64,000 bases of DNA, from positions 813,501 through 877,500 of the forward strand of contig JAHRBS010000010.1 of assembly GCA_024305745.1 (NCBI GenBank). The letters run 5' to 3'. A program made the position numbers and the translations under genes. Positions 34,244 through 46,390 of the stretch are shown here, piece after piece. Position 1 is the first letter of the stretch, and each line of letters opens with the position of its first letter. The notes under the pieces are model-generated. The model had not been told where the DNA came from, searched no databases, and saw only the letters and a program-made list of their open reading frames with translations. Source of the stretch: Polyporus tsugae. Taxonomy: Eukaryota > Basidiomycota > Agaricomycetes > Polyporales > Polyporaceae.

Positions 34244-37200
34244 TCATGAAGGAAGTCGGGTCGGGTCCAGCTTCGTAGTCCATGCTTGGAGCTCCTTCTG
34301 GCTTAGCGCAGCCAGCGCATACGAGTTGGAAGACGTGAAGAGAGTGAACGTGAACTTTTTCTAGAGTACCCGAGTCGAAGTCAGTCTACAGCCTACCCAG
34401 GAGATGAAACATGCGTACCCCTAGGAGAGCTTCCATTTCGGAGTTGCTCTCTACGTTCACACCCGTTAGGCTTATCACACCTATCTCCTCGACCTCGTTC
34501 GAGTGTGCGAACATGTGGAGGTATGGCCTACAAAAGCGCACCACTGGAAGTGAGCTAGAAGCAAAATGACACAATGCAAGCAGCGCGCGCACCTTCTGAG
34601 CACGAACCAGCGCCGTTCCCATATGTTTTCGTTCGCGTCCGTCATAAACATCAGGTGCCCCTTCTTCGTCGGCCCATCCCTGCGGATATGTCAGCACCAA
34701 GACGGAAACGACCTGCTGGACATTGAGCGTACATTCTTGGCACAAGCTTCGTGCTTGCATTGAGCTTGAGAGAGTCGACGGAGAGCGCATCAGACATCGA
34801 AGCCTTCCCAGAGTTGACGCTCAAGACATCGGGCTCAGGCTGCTCTTGGCTAATGACAATCTGTTCGCGCGCGCAAATGGTAATGTTCAGCACCCGACGT
34901 TTCCCTCCAGAACACGAACGCATGGAACCAGAACCTACCTCGCCTCGGTGGCCGAACCGCTTCTGCCACAGCGCCAGAGCCTTCCGCACGAGGCCCTCCG
35001 ACGCGTCCGACGCCCAGACGTCCGCGTCCTGCTGCTGGACCTTGCTGCTCGGCGACGTGGCGAGGATGACCCTGATCGCCTGCACGTCCGCTGCGCGACG
35101 CTCCATTGTCACGAGCCTTGAGTAGTCTTCGACGACAGAAACGCCCCTCGGCCTCCAGATTCCAAGCGTCTCCTCACCTCGGACGTACTTCTCCGCAGTG
35201 TCCAGACGCCAGAGGTCTTTCGGGGAGCGCGTGAGCGGGGGCGTGAGTCGGACGGAGAACAGCGTGCTACTCTTCGGGAGCACCTTCGTCGACCCGAACA
35301 AGGAGGTTAGCCGCGAGGGCGGGCGGGCGTCTCGCATCTGGATCGTGACGGCCGTGTCCATGTTGAAGTGCACCGGCTCCGCGCACGTCTCTATCGCCAC
35401 AGACCAAGACACCTGCAGGAGCACCCGCTGGCCCGAACCTGTAACCCGGTTAAGCAGTAACGAGTTGTGCACACTCGAGTCCCAAAGAGCTTCCGCGGTG
35501 ATACTTCCGGTGCCGTCAGGCTTGTACTCGATCTTCTGGTCCTGTTGGAGCGGAAGCGTCGTGAGGACCTTGGACGCCGATTCGTGCAGTAGACCCTTCG
35601 CATCCAGGTGTCGGACGTTGCCTAGACGTATTCGAGTGACCTCTGTCCACGGTAGCTGCCGCCCTGAATGCGACGAAAGCGTGAGGATGATACGGCGTTG
35701 AAGACCCTGGTGCAGCTGGAAGGAGCCGGGGTCAAGATATCCCGAAGACACGACGGGTACGGGCTTGTACGTCCCATCCGGTGCGAGCTCGCAGACCTGC
35801 AGCCATGCAGTCACGTCGTGCATCTGCTCGACGACGAAGTCGTTCTCGGACCGACGCATGGGAGGGAGTGACGTTGGCTGGCTTTGCGGTGTGCTCACAG
35901 ACGACGAACCAATACTAGATGGTATCCGTTGCTCGCGCATCTCGTCCCAGCGCTCCATCCGTTCAAGGTATGTCGGTTTGAGACGGGCATAGAACTCTAT
36001 AGGTGTGTAACCTTGGCGGAGGTAGGTCAAGACCTTTGTCGACGCGACCATCGAGAAGCTCCGGCGGAACTTCAGCTCGGAAGGGCTTCCGGTATCCAGG
36101 TCTACCGCACTCGATGGATATACCTCTTCCGATGTGAGGGAAGGTGCCAGGAACGAAGACAGTCGGACCTGCAGGTGGATGAAGGAGAAGTCGTGGTGGG
36201 AAAGCCCTTTCACCTGGTCTACGATGAGGTAGAAAGTAAGCTTGCTGCCGGGAGGGACTGTGCCCGGTACGGGGGACGTGGCACGAGTGGAGGAGGCGGA
36301 GGTGTTGGCATGCTTGGGAGACAGGACGACATTCGAAATCTTGATTTCGATTCTACATGAACCGATTGCCTCGGCGGTGTATCTGCAGAATATGGGCACG
36401 ACAGAAGAGGAGGACAGCCTTCGGGAGAGGGGTGCCAAGGAGAGCAACGCATTTCCGATGAATGAGTAGTCGGGAGGGGGGCTATCGTAGAATGGCTCCT
36501 CAGAGGAAAAGTGCTGGGAATAGGAGGGCCGGTCGATAAAGGTGGTGAGATTACGCATGCGTTGAAGCTGCTGCTGGAGACGATCTAGCGACCATACGTA
36601 GATAGCATTGTGTCGTCGGTCGATAACTTTGACAGCGACCGAGGGTTGCGTTGCAGATGCGAGGACAGGATCCGCAACGTCGCCGAATTGATCCAGTCCA
36701 GCGATAGAGTCAACGGCAGAGGCAGGCGCGGCGAGTGAACCGCCAGCGGCAACAGCAAAGTTGTACAGCACGTCCTTTCCAAGCTCCTTGCTGCAGGTGT
36801 TGTCAACGACAGGCGCACTGCATGATAGCATTGGGACATACCTGATGATGTTGGCCTCTTTTACGAGAACAGCGTTAGATAGAACGACCTCAGCCATAGA
36901 GAAGGATCTGTGCGCGCGCCACTTGTCAAGGACTTTCCGGATCAACCGCAATTGCCTCCCAGTGTAGATGACCGGCTCGAACGGGACGTCCTCCAGCTCG
37001 GTCTCGCCCCTCGCCCGTGCGTCCAGCAGCCGCTTCATGTGAACCTGCACGAGCTTGAGCTGCCGCTCCATCTGCTCCTTCTCCGCCTTGAGGTCCTCCG
37101 CCTCGGACGACTCGGCGATCGCCTGCAGCCGGCTCTCGAACTCGACGCGCTGGTTCTCGAGCTGGCTCTGCACCTCCTTCAGGCTCTCGCCCATCTCAGG

Positions 37201-40200
37201 GCTGTCGTGGCTCGTCATCGCGTCCACGCTCGTGTCGTCCGTCAGCGCGTCCACCGGCCGCCCTGATTCGCTCCAGATGTCGTCCGCGTGGCTGAGGCTG
37301 CTCTCAGGCCGCTTCGCATTGTGGTCGCGCATGGTCTTCACCTTCGTGATCTTCTCGAAAAGCTTGTTCAGGTCCTCGTCGGGGAGGTTATCTAGGGATG
37401 GATCCAGGCCGAGTCTAGCCAACGCCGCCTCCCGCTTCGCGAAGGTCCAGTCGGCGTCGTTCAGGTCAACGCAAGATCCAGTTGGCGAGCCTGGCCGCGT
37501 TGCGTCGGCTTCCCCGGCGAGGTCAGCGGTGGTAACGCTGATGCTCATCTGCGACTTCGCTCTGGCACGGTCCCGTTGCTTTCGCACTTCCTCCGGATTG
37601 TTGAAGCGGAAGACGTGGTGCTCACCTATATGACGTTGAACTCACCTCTCTCATAGAAACAGTGTGGCAAAACACTTACCAAGGATGATACGGTAACCAG
37701 AGCGCAGCTTGTGAGCCTAGACGATGACCATGAGCTCCAGGATATCGGACAGTTGTACGATAAACATTACCTGCCCGGGTTCAATCTGCCTGCCATTCAA
37801 GAACTAGAGACATAATAAGTAATATGCGAGAAATGAAGTGTATCGGGGTGCATACCGTAACAGCGTTTGGCATGCCATGCAGAGTCACCGTGCCGTCGGT
37901 GTTCTCGAAGTAACAATGCTCCTCGCCGATGCTGTCTCCACTCAGCCTGATCGCGCAAGGTTTCTCGCCCTCCAACCTCCCAACATCCGTCATACCCGGT
38001 TTGAGCTGATAGATCAGACACTCGCTCATGAGGGGATCCTCGTTCTGCGGCGCAGTCAGCGCACAACACCGAGCGGTCAAGCCTGCTACGTTTCCTACGC
38101 ACCAAGTTGACTAAGTGGGGCATCCTCTTCGGCGTGTGCACACCCACGTTGTTCTTGTCGACCGTGATACCGAGCTCCTCGAGGGCCTGTTCTCGCTCCC
38201 GCTGGATCTCTTGCGTGCGCTGCATCTTCTCCTCCCAGGTCTCGTTCAAGCCCTGCATAAGCTTCTCGCTCGTCTCCAACTGCTCCTGCAGCTCCGCCTT
38301 CGTGACCGTCTTGATCGTCCCATCCTTCGCCTGGTATGTAACCTTCTGTTGTGCTGCCGGGATCGTCGGGTCGAAGACAGCCTCGGAACTTGCACCAGAA
38401 ACCCGTGCTAGAGGTATGAGCACGTTGAGCAGATGTATGCGCTGAAGTAGCACAAGGAACATACCTCGGAGCATTTCCAGCTCCTCCTTGAGCTCGCGCA
38501 CAAGTTTTGCATTGGGGTCTTCATTAATGACGGCCTTGTTCTTGATCTTCTTGGCCTGGTCGGCATACCGCAAAGTACTGAGCGTCTCTTCGTACTGCAC
38601 GTCGGCGGGCGAAATGGCAGCAATCATGGCCGTCTTCGAGTTCCCTCCCAGACTGTCCTTCAGCAGCCAGGTCAAGACCTGGGGTACCAATGCACTTAGC
38701 TTCCGGTCATATCTGAGTGGAATATTGCACGTACGGAATCACGGTAGGGAACGAAGTCCTCTCCTTTGCCCTTCTTGCCCTTCTTGCCCTCCGCTATACT
38801 TGCAGCAGCAAGCGCAGCGATGACCTTTCCGAGGGTGGTGAGCGACTTGTTGATGTTCGCACCTTCCTTCAGCCGCTGTCCGGTAGCACCAGTCGAGTTG
38901 GCTCGCTCGGAACCGGCAAGATCGACGAGGTTGATGCGCGACACTTTCTCAGTATCCAGGTTGGTGTCTACATCGTGCCTCTTCATCGTCAGCAGAAGGG
39001 TGAATACTGCATGCGAACGTGACGAACTATTGCAGTCACCATCGTCAGCGCAGCGCTTTGAAACGAATAATGAAGTAAGACAGAAATGGGGAAGAATACG
39101 GGTCGGGTACGGGTCGAGGCCTGTGCAGCTGCCCATACTCCCATACTTAGTGTCAGTAAGATGTATGCACTCGCCGCGGACTACATAATGCCGCCGGTGA
39201 GGATGATGGGACCCAGACCGACAGCAAAGGTAATGGCATCCCTAGAAGATGTTTACCTATACATACCACCCATGCTTACCAGCTTCAAAATATCCCCTCA
39301 AATGCTCCGTCAAGTACGTCACCTACTACGGGTTATCCGTGTATATACTATCCGAGCAAACCCATCCCCGAGTAACTCGTACCCGTACCCGTACCCGTAT
39401 ATGCCCATCCCAAGAGAGAAAAGGGGAAGGTAGTACGCACGTCTCGTTCATGTTCGTCGCTGCGACCGTACGCGCCTTGTTTCCCTCGTCCATGAGCGTC
39501 ATCATCTCGTCGTAGCTGTTGACGACAAGTTTCGAGAGGTCCTCGACGTACGGCCCGAGGCTGGGGTGCTCACGGACCCTGAGGTTGCCGGTGTTCTTCG
39601 GGTTAAGCAGGTCCCGCACCTTCTCGTTGTAGATCTCGATGTAGGATACTTCTACGGTGAAATTAACGTGGGGGGTCGACTTCTTCTGCTCTATCCGCGA
39701 GAATAGTTCGGAGCATGTGAGGGGTATAATGCCCTTGTCGGCGCCGTCTGGAAATGAATGTCACTGAGAGGAAGGAGTAGAGGGCGTGGCGTAGGTACGT
39801 ACAGCCCATCATACTGCATTGACGACATTGGTGATTAAGAGCACAGGCGAGCTTGGAGAGGGGGGGCGTACCTATAAGACTTCCCAGATCCTAGCATGCA
39901 AGCGCGTAAGCCTCCTTCCTCGCTTCGTCCCCACTATGTTCCTCACGCACCTGTTTGTCCATCTGTTCGAATGCTTAGCATACATGCAGAAGATGCGACA
40001 CAATGTACTCACAAGCCACAATACACGCGTTGAAGCCCGCAAAACCATGGTCCAGCAGCTCCTTGCCCAGGTCGTCGTACAGTGTTTGCTGAGAGCAGTA
40101 ACCTGGTTCATTCCTGTCTCCTGCGGACCAGTAACTCTTGTCGAAGGTAAAGTTCATCGCCTTGCGCTCGGCCGCACGCCCTGAGGCCGCCTGCGCACCC

Positions 40201-40455
40201 GCCGAACCTGCCTCCGGGGGTCCTAGGATAGTCTGGTTCCCCTCCATCCGCACGAGACATTTCGCGCCACGCGCGATCTCTATTCGCCGATTATCGTATC
40301 CATATCAATGACGGCCGTATGAAGAAGAAAAAAGGGGAGAAATTAGCAGGATGAACGCGAGAACGCATGAAGCACCGAGAACACGAACCGCGCGAGTTCA
40401 GGGGTCGGCATCGGACAACGACCTTGATGTTTCCATCGCCGCCATGTTCAGCCAT
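34244..40455 (-). CDS. UNC104: Kinesin-3 motor (Unc104/KIF1 family)
   Basis: ATG at 40453-40455 gives [23 protein letters not shown]. The motor domain has a P-loop GQTGSGKSYSMMG, assembled from three microexons (39951-39962, 39872-39890, 39803-39813), plus [22 protein letters not shown] (switch I), [10 protein letters not shown] (switch II), and a Lys-rich insert ([10 protein letters not shown]) before the [20 protein letters not shown] region. A neck follows, then an FHA domain ([28 protein letters not shown]). The largest exon (34651-37587) holds coiled coils and the KIF1B and DUF3694-like regions. A C-terminal PH domain ([23 protein letters not shown], [18 protein letters not shown]) ends at 34244. 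This is the standard layout of fungal Unc104/UncA, which carries early endosomes and vesicles along microtubules. A 410-nt intron (about 39030-39441) is unusually long. Confidence 0.95.
39098..39396. repeat. Complementary GGGTAC/GTACCC repeats inside a kinesin intron
   Basis: Three tandem GTACCC units at 39379-39396 and a CGGGT-GGGTACGGGT segment at about 39098-39115 lie in the same 410-nt intron. They are reverse complements, so the pre-mRNA could fold and bring the intron ends together. Confidence 0.55.
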
Positions 40456-41820
40456 GGGACAGGACGCCTAGTCGTGCGCTCCGAGGGCCGCAAGACGCCA
40501 ATCACAAGCGAAGGTCTATGGGGAGACGTGAAGGAGCGTAGAGGATGGACTATGGAGAACGAGAGAGGCAGCACCCAATCGCACAGGACCGCACTCAACA
40601 GGCGCGTTGCCACGCGCTCCCGATGTCGGCTACCAGCCTCATCCTCACTGTACCCTGCCCTCATCCTCCCACTTTTTTGTTCTGTACCCCAACTGTACCC
40701 TACCCATTTCTCCCGTCAAGATCACGGCGGATTGTCCAATGCACTAATCTATTCAATACTGAAAATCATCGAGGACACCAGAAATCTACAGGGGGCGTAT
40801 GTCAATCCATGAGGTTGTCCCTCCTTGCTCCATTATGTATCGCAGGTCTATGGGGGACGTCAGTCCGTCAGCCTTGAAAAATGAAGGAACCCCCGCAAAC
40901 CTCAATGGGCACCATGGAACTCGCCGATACTTTCCACCTGAAAGAATGAGAATTTGAAGGAGTAGTCTCTGGCGGAATACCTATCTCGAGACTCGAGTCT
41001 CGAGGTGATTGAGTCACTTGGCACGACGTCGAAGATGGCCAGTGTTGGAACCCAAAACATATGCTCCCATCTAGGATCACACTCCACTGGAGCTCTTATC
41101 TTGAGATGCCCTCCACCCATATTACGTTTCCAGTTCAACTTCATTGATGCAGTAGAGAGTACTGCGATCCATTATTGTACGTACATGACAACGCGGAGCG
41201 GATAATGCGACGTTTTCACTATCGACGGTTCAAAGGATACCGACCATGATATCTCTCACTGGCTGCGGCATCAACGTTTGAACGTGTAGCAGGCATGGCA
41301 TTGACGTACCTGGGTTGTTGTATTCGGTGCCGGAGACAGATTGGCCAACGCGGCGCGTATCTGTGAATAGACGACGTCGGGGCGGGTGCGTCCTCGCCTG
41401 CCTCACCGCCCGCCGACCGCCGACCGCATATATGCGTCGAATTTTCCTTGTGTTGCGCAAAGGAGCTAGAAGAGTTGTGAATGTGGTTGAGAACAAAAAC
41501 CAGAGAGTCTAGAGAGGAGAGGGAAGCGGGGAAATCGGGGCAGGCGATGGACTCGTGGCGTGGAAGCAGTGCCGTCGCTCAAGCGTGTGAGTGCGTCTGC
41601 CACAACGCGATTCAACTTTCCCTTCCTCCGCCCACCGTCGTCCTCGACGCCCTCGACGCCCTTGAGGCTTACAACGCCTCCCCCATCGTCGTCCTCCGCG
41701 ACGCTGCTACCTATCCCGCGGTTTTCCGACCTTCGCTGACATTGGCTCTTGGCTTCTGCATGCGTCTGGTGTACGTTCTTGCGCCTGCGTCGGTCGACTT
41801 CTCACTTGCCGATATTCCTC
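40456..41820. promoter_or_regulatory. Divergent intergenic region with perfect palindrome
   Basis: About 1.4 kb between the kinesin start (minus) and the LIM-binding protein start (plus). It contains the 20-bp palindrome at 40985-41004 and, a few bases on, a TGAGTCA motif (about 41011-41017) that matches the Gcn4/AP-1 type bZIP site. An upstream ATG at 41547 opens a 127-codon frame overlapping the next gene's start. A minus-strand 80-codon frame (40902-41144) has no recognisable motif. Confidence 0.5.
40985..41004. repeat. 20-bp perfect palindrome with three CTCGAG units
   Basis: The sequence is CTCGAG, A, CTCGAG, T, CTCGAG, identical to its own reverse complement. It sits in a divergent promoter region just upstream of a TGAGTCA motif, so it may bind a dimeric factor. 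Function is inferred only from symmetry and position. Confidence 0.8.
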
Positions 41821-44800
41821 ATGAACGTCCCGCACCCCGAGATGCTTCGCCAAGGAGTGCCGAATATGCACCAGGGCCTCATGACCCAGCAGCTCTTCCC
41901 CCAACAACCACAGCATGGTCAGCAACCTAACCAACACCAACACAACCTCGCTCTCCTCCAAAACAATCAGGGCGCGAACCCCGGCCTCGGCATCATCGCT
42001 GGCCAACCTGGTCCCTCCACTCCCAACTACCCCATGAACATGCAGCCAGGCAATCCCCAGCGCCGCCCCGTGTTCATGTCCACCCAACCTAATGGCTCTG
42101 GTCTCCATCCTGGTGGTGGTGGAGGCCCACCTCACATGGCTGGTCTCGCGCCTAACCAGATGCAGGGCCTGCAGAACATGGGTGGCAGCATGGGTGGATT
42201 TCCAGGTGCAGGTATGGTTCCTCAGCAGACCATCCGACGCGTTCAGTCGCAGCCGCTCGGCCAGGCGGGCGCGCACGCGCACATGGGCGGGATGCAGCCG
42301 GGTATGATAGGCGGCGGGATGCCTGGCATGCCCGGTCCTCCCCAAATGGGCGGGATGAGGATGAACCCTAACATCCAGATGCGACCGCAGCCCCAGCAGC
42401 ACGGCCAGGGTGGAGGCGCGATGTCGCCCGAAATGGGTCTCCCGATGGGCAGACCTGGGCCTATGGCTGGCGTGAGCCAGCTCCAGCCCCACACACGAAC
42501 AGGTTCGGGCTCGCAACTCATGCCGACCCTCACGCAGCCAGCGAATCTCGGGCAGGGGCACGGGATGCAGCACAACTTCGGGGGCCCGATGTCGCTGTCT
42601 CATCAGCACCAGTCGTCGCAGATGGGTTCGTCGACGCACGTCGGGCCTTCGGGTCAGCAGCCGCCGAACATGGGTCCGCAACCAGGCGGGAACCGTGCGC
42701 AGATGGTGACGCCCGACAATACCATGTTCATGAATTTCCAGAACACGCCCATCCAACCACCGCTTTCTCACGGCGTCCCGCGGATGCCACTGGACAACAT
42801 GAGCAACCCGCAGTTCAATATCGCGCACTCGCCCTCGCCTATGCATGCGGGAGGCGATATGTCTCAACGAGGGAACGCGCCAATGAACGCATCGGGTCCA
42901 ATGACTCCCGCGCAGGTGCTCAACATGAACGCCGGTGGGGATAGCTTCCCAGCCAATTCGTATGGTATGGGCCAGCCACCAATATCTGCTCCTCCCCGAC
43001 CGCCCTCGCATAATGGGCCCCACAATGGATTCCCGATGCCTCAATCTCAGTCGCAACCCTCCCTCGCTCCTCAACGATCACCCCGCCAACCTGATCACCT
43101 CTCCAACCCCATGCACCCTGGTGCGGGCACGATGCAGCGTCCTCAATCTCAACCACAGGTGGCACATCGATCATCACCTATCCCTGCTCCCGGTCGCGTT
43201 CGCACACCCCGTGGCTCCCAACCTTCACTGCCTATGAATGCGAGCGGTATGTTACCGCCAGCACGCGTACCTACCGCTACCGGGCAGAGTCCACAGGGTC
43301 CCTCACATCCATCAGCTCAACCGCTAACAAGCGCACCCCCATCGGCGCATCCTGCGCAGATCGCGCCGCGGCCGCGAAGCGTAACACCGGCTGCACCATC
43401 TGCTCCAACCCGCTCCACGAGCACTGCGCCACCTGCAGGGCAGCAGGGTACTACTGTGGAGAGTAGTCAACCACCACGAGGGAGTGCACCACCATCGGCG
43501 CCAGCACCTGGACCATCCGCTCCTGCGCCTGTTGTTCAACCTACTCCCGCGCAGATCCCGAGGAAGTGAGTTCTGAGCTTTGTGTTCTAGTCATCTCTGA
43601 TTAGCTAACGACGGTCGTAGTCCCATTTACCCAGTAGGATTGGGACAAGGGATCAACCGCTTACTTCAACTGAGCTACCATTTGGGCGTAGAAAGTAAAG
43701 ACGTGAGTCTTCGTCTCATCAATACAGCACTCCAAGTTAATGATTATGCAGCGGTTGAACATGTCGTACTGGACGAATTTCGTTGCGATGTACTTCACTG
43801 AGAAATCGACTATCAAGTTGACTCTCTGGAAGGACAATCAACAGGCTGAAGCGAAACCATTCGGTGCGCCAATTATCATTCGTAACCTGCTGCGCACGAC
43901 GTACTGACAGCCGATTTTAGAAATCGGCTACCCCATCTTCCCGCGGTTCTTCCTCGTCACGAGTCAATCAGGAGTCAAAACCCAGACTCTCGTCCTCGAC
44001 GGCGCTCGGGAACGATGCATCAACCCTATGCACGGGATCGTTGAGTGCCCTGCCGCTCAGTGGACGTTCCGTTATACGAACGGTTACTGCATTACGCTCC
44101 GCGGGCCCCTCACTGCGGAGATCGTCGTCCTGCCTCTACCTATGGCGCAAACATCCTCGCAGCAGCAGCTCCCTCAGTACATCCTGAAGCTGGACAGGCT
44201 AGTGTTTGACGCGATGACACACGAGAAATACCTCGCCTTCGATGCGATCCACGGTAATCGGTTACCGGACTCGCCGCAGGTGGTTCCCATGTCGCCAGGT
44301 GGCGCAGTGAACCCGAACGGGACTGTAGACGACCCCAACAAGTTCGAAGAGCCCCGCTACATGTTCGAGAACGTCATGATCCCGCAGGAACCCATCAACG
44401 CCTTCGGTATCCCGCAAGCGACGATGCGATGTCTGGAGGTATGTTCGACATGTTTATCTCAAGGCGTGTACGATGAACCGACGTAATCGGTTGTAGCTCG
44501 CGGAGAGCGTAACGCAGATGACCGATCTCATCCAATTTTCCATCACCAGGAAATTGGGACCTTGTGGTGCGTGCTAATCTGCCCTCACAGCAAGAGGTGC
44601 GGTAACGGATTCCGTTGTCTTCGCAGATGCGTTGAAGGCCTTCGCGCAAAAGCTCCGAGATGAACACCGAGGCAACTACAACGGCAACCTAATTATAAGC
44701 GCCAACCCGGGTTACTCAGAAATTCCACACGGTCCAGGCGGCGCGGCGACCTCTGGGCCGTCTACCTCCTTTGGAAACATGGGGAGCATGCCGGGTCCAT

Positions 44801-45114
44801 CGCAACCGCCACCCAGTGGCGACCAACCAAGTACCAGCCAGCCAGACGGCGTACCAAAGTCCGCAAAAGCGGCACCACCACAGTCTCAGTCTGCCCAAGC
44901 GTCGGGCTCAACACCATCTGCATCTACGCCAGCCTCGGCACCAACGCCAGGTGGCGCGCCGACCACCCCGTCGATAGCTAACGCGTCGTTGAAGCGCAAG
45001 CAGCCGCCCAGCCAACGGACGGGCGACGACTCGCCCACGACCGCGAACGCGAACACGGAACAGCAACCGGCGAAGCGGGCGAATCGAAAACGAGGAAGGA
45101 CACAAGGGTCATAA
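41821..45114 (+). CDS. LIM-domain-binding protein family co-regulator (LDB/PtaB/Mfg1-like)
   Basis: ATG at 41821 (MNVPHPEMLRQGVPNMHQG). The first long exon, about 580 codons, is a low-complexity Gln/Pro/Gly/Met-rich region. The conserved LIM_bind domain follows in short exons: SPIYPVGLGQGINRLLQLSYHLG, RLNMSYWTNFVAMYFTEKSTIKLTLW, EIGYPIFPRFFLVTSQSGVKTQTLVLDG, GYCITLRGPLTAEIVV, YILKLDRLVFDAMTHEKYL, and LAESVTQMTDLIQFSITRKLGP. A Ser/Pro-rich tail contains a basic LKRKQPP and ends KRANRKRGRTQGS, a likely nuclear localisation signal. In ascomycetes, PtaB and Mfg1 of this family pair with Flo8/SomA-type factors to control adhesion and filamentous growth; animal LDB1 dimerises and bridges LIM proteins. 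A role in morphogenesis is inferred by homology. Upstream ATGs make the 5' end uncertain. Confidence 0.88.
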
Positions 45115-46390
45115 AACGGGCTCCACCCGCGCGGCGACACGGACTGCCACCGACGGGGTTAGACCTCTCCGTTCCGCTTCCGCTTCCCCCCTCCCCTGCC
45201 CGCTTCCCCTCGTCGTTTCGGCCCACACAGTCTGTCCTCTCACGTTCTTCTCTCCTCTCCTCCCTCTCCTCCTCCTCAATGTCTTCCTCCGCTGTCTTCC
45301 CATGTGTTATCTGTTCTCGTGGATCTCGCTGCAATCATCGCTCAATTGATATTTTACTCAGCATAGCATATACGTAGATTTGTATCTTAGTGCCACTCTC
45401 TCGGGTCGCGTTGCGGAGGAACTTTCCTTGCCGGATCTCTCTTCGGCGAGGACCAACCACCACCAGGCTGCGGAGTACCTGTTGTCTTATCAATCATTTT
45501 TTCTATTTATCCTGTCCTGTAGTGTATACTAATCATCTATCCCTCTACCGCCTTCTTGGAGTCCGAGTTGTGGCCTGTTGTGGCCAGCCACCAGCGGGAG
45601 GAAGTATATCGGCGAAGCGGTGTATATAAACATCCACATCCATGCCTGTGGTTGCGTCACGAAAGCATGCCGGACTCGACGGAGTCTCTGCACAGCTCTT
45701 CCGACATGCTTCGGGCTGGTACGTAACTTGATGAATTGCGCTTTTCGCTGGACCGCACTCTCGTTCTGGATAACGTTAACGTTATCCTTCACATTGACCT
45801 ACCTCCAAGCTACCAGCGCCGTAATCGTCCCAAACAATTATCGAGTCGCCCGTCACAAGGGCACTGAGTGGCCGAAGATAAGGGGAACCAGTATGGTATC
45901 CCGGTCGGACATGAGACGGAGCGGCACTTTGAACGGCATGCAAGATTTAGGAATTAGGTGTCTACGTCGCCATATGACGACTCCATATATATGTGCACGA
46001 GTCCAAGACGAATGCTCCCGCGGCCTCCGCGACTTTTATGGCATCGTGCGAGGTTGTCGCGTTGCCCAGATGGCCCAGTGTGGCCGATCGAACGACGCGG
46101 CGGTTCTACCCGTAAGTATCTCTGGAACCTTGACGTCGGTGTCTATTATTATTACGTGTCCACGCACGTGTTATGCATGCGCAGTTGTGGTCAAGATAAC
46201 GCATGTGGCATAGGATGAATACGGGGACAGTAGTATAAAATACACATGATAGCGGGGGTAGTGGCGAGTATATATGATTGTGACTGCGATTGCTGAATGT
46301 TGCCGATGTCGATGAAATTGCAAGACTTGTATTTCGAGATCCGAGAAGCGAGCCGGTCGGTCGGGCGATGGTCAATGTTATCGTGGGCGG
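45115..46390. other. Convergent intergenic region with perfect palindrome
   Basis: About 1.3 kb between two convergent gene ends. A plus-strand frame of 211 codons (45578-46213) begins at a TTG, has no family resemblance and is not called. The 20-bp palindrome at 45769-45788 is the only structured element noticed. Confidence 0.5.
45769..45788. repeat. 20-bp perfect palindrome (GGATAACGTT / AACGTTATCC)
   Basis: The two 10-bp halves are exact reverse complements with no spacer, and the centre is GTTAAC. It lies between two convergent genes, where it might act in transcript-end formation or be chance. Its role is unknown. Confidence 0.8.

Noticed and set aside
37681..37800. Apparent stop in the kinesin between the FHA domain and the large exon
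   Set aside because: A GTAATG...TAG intron joins [10 protein letters not shown] to [13 protein letters not shown], so the frame is intact.
40902..41144. Minus-strand frame of 80 codons upstream of the kinesin
   Set aside because: It overlaps the palindrome, which dictates part of its peptide. No motif and no adjoining exon were found.
41707..43074. 455-codon minus-strand frame opposite the LDB-family gene
   Set aside because: It is the His/Arg-rich antisense shadow of a GC-rich, Gln/Pro-rich coding exon. The sense strand has clear conserved continuation.
45578..46213. Plus-strand frame of 211 codons between convergent genes
   Set aside because: It begins with TTG, not ATG, has no recognisable motif, mixed composition and no neighbouring exons. 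It most likely arises by chance.
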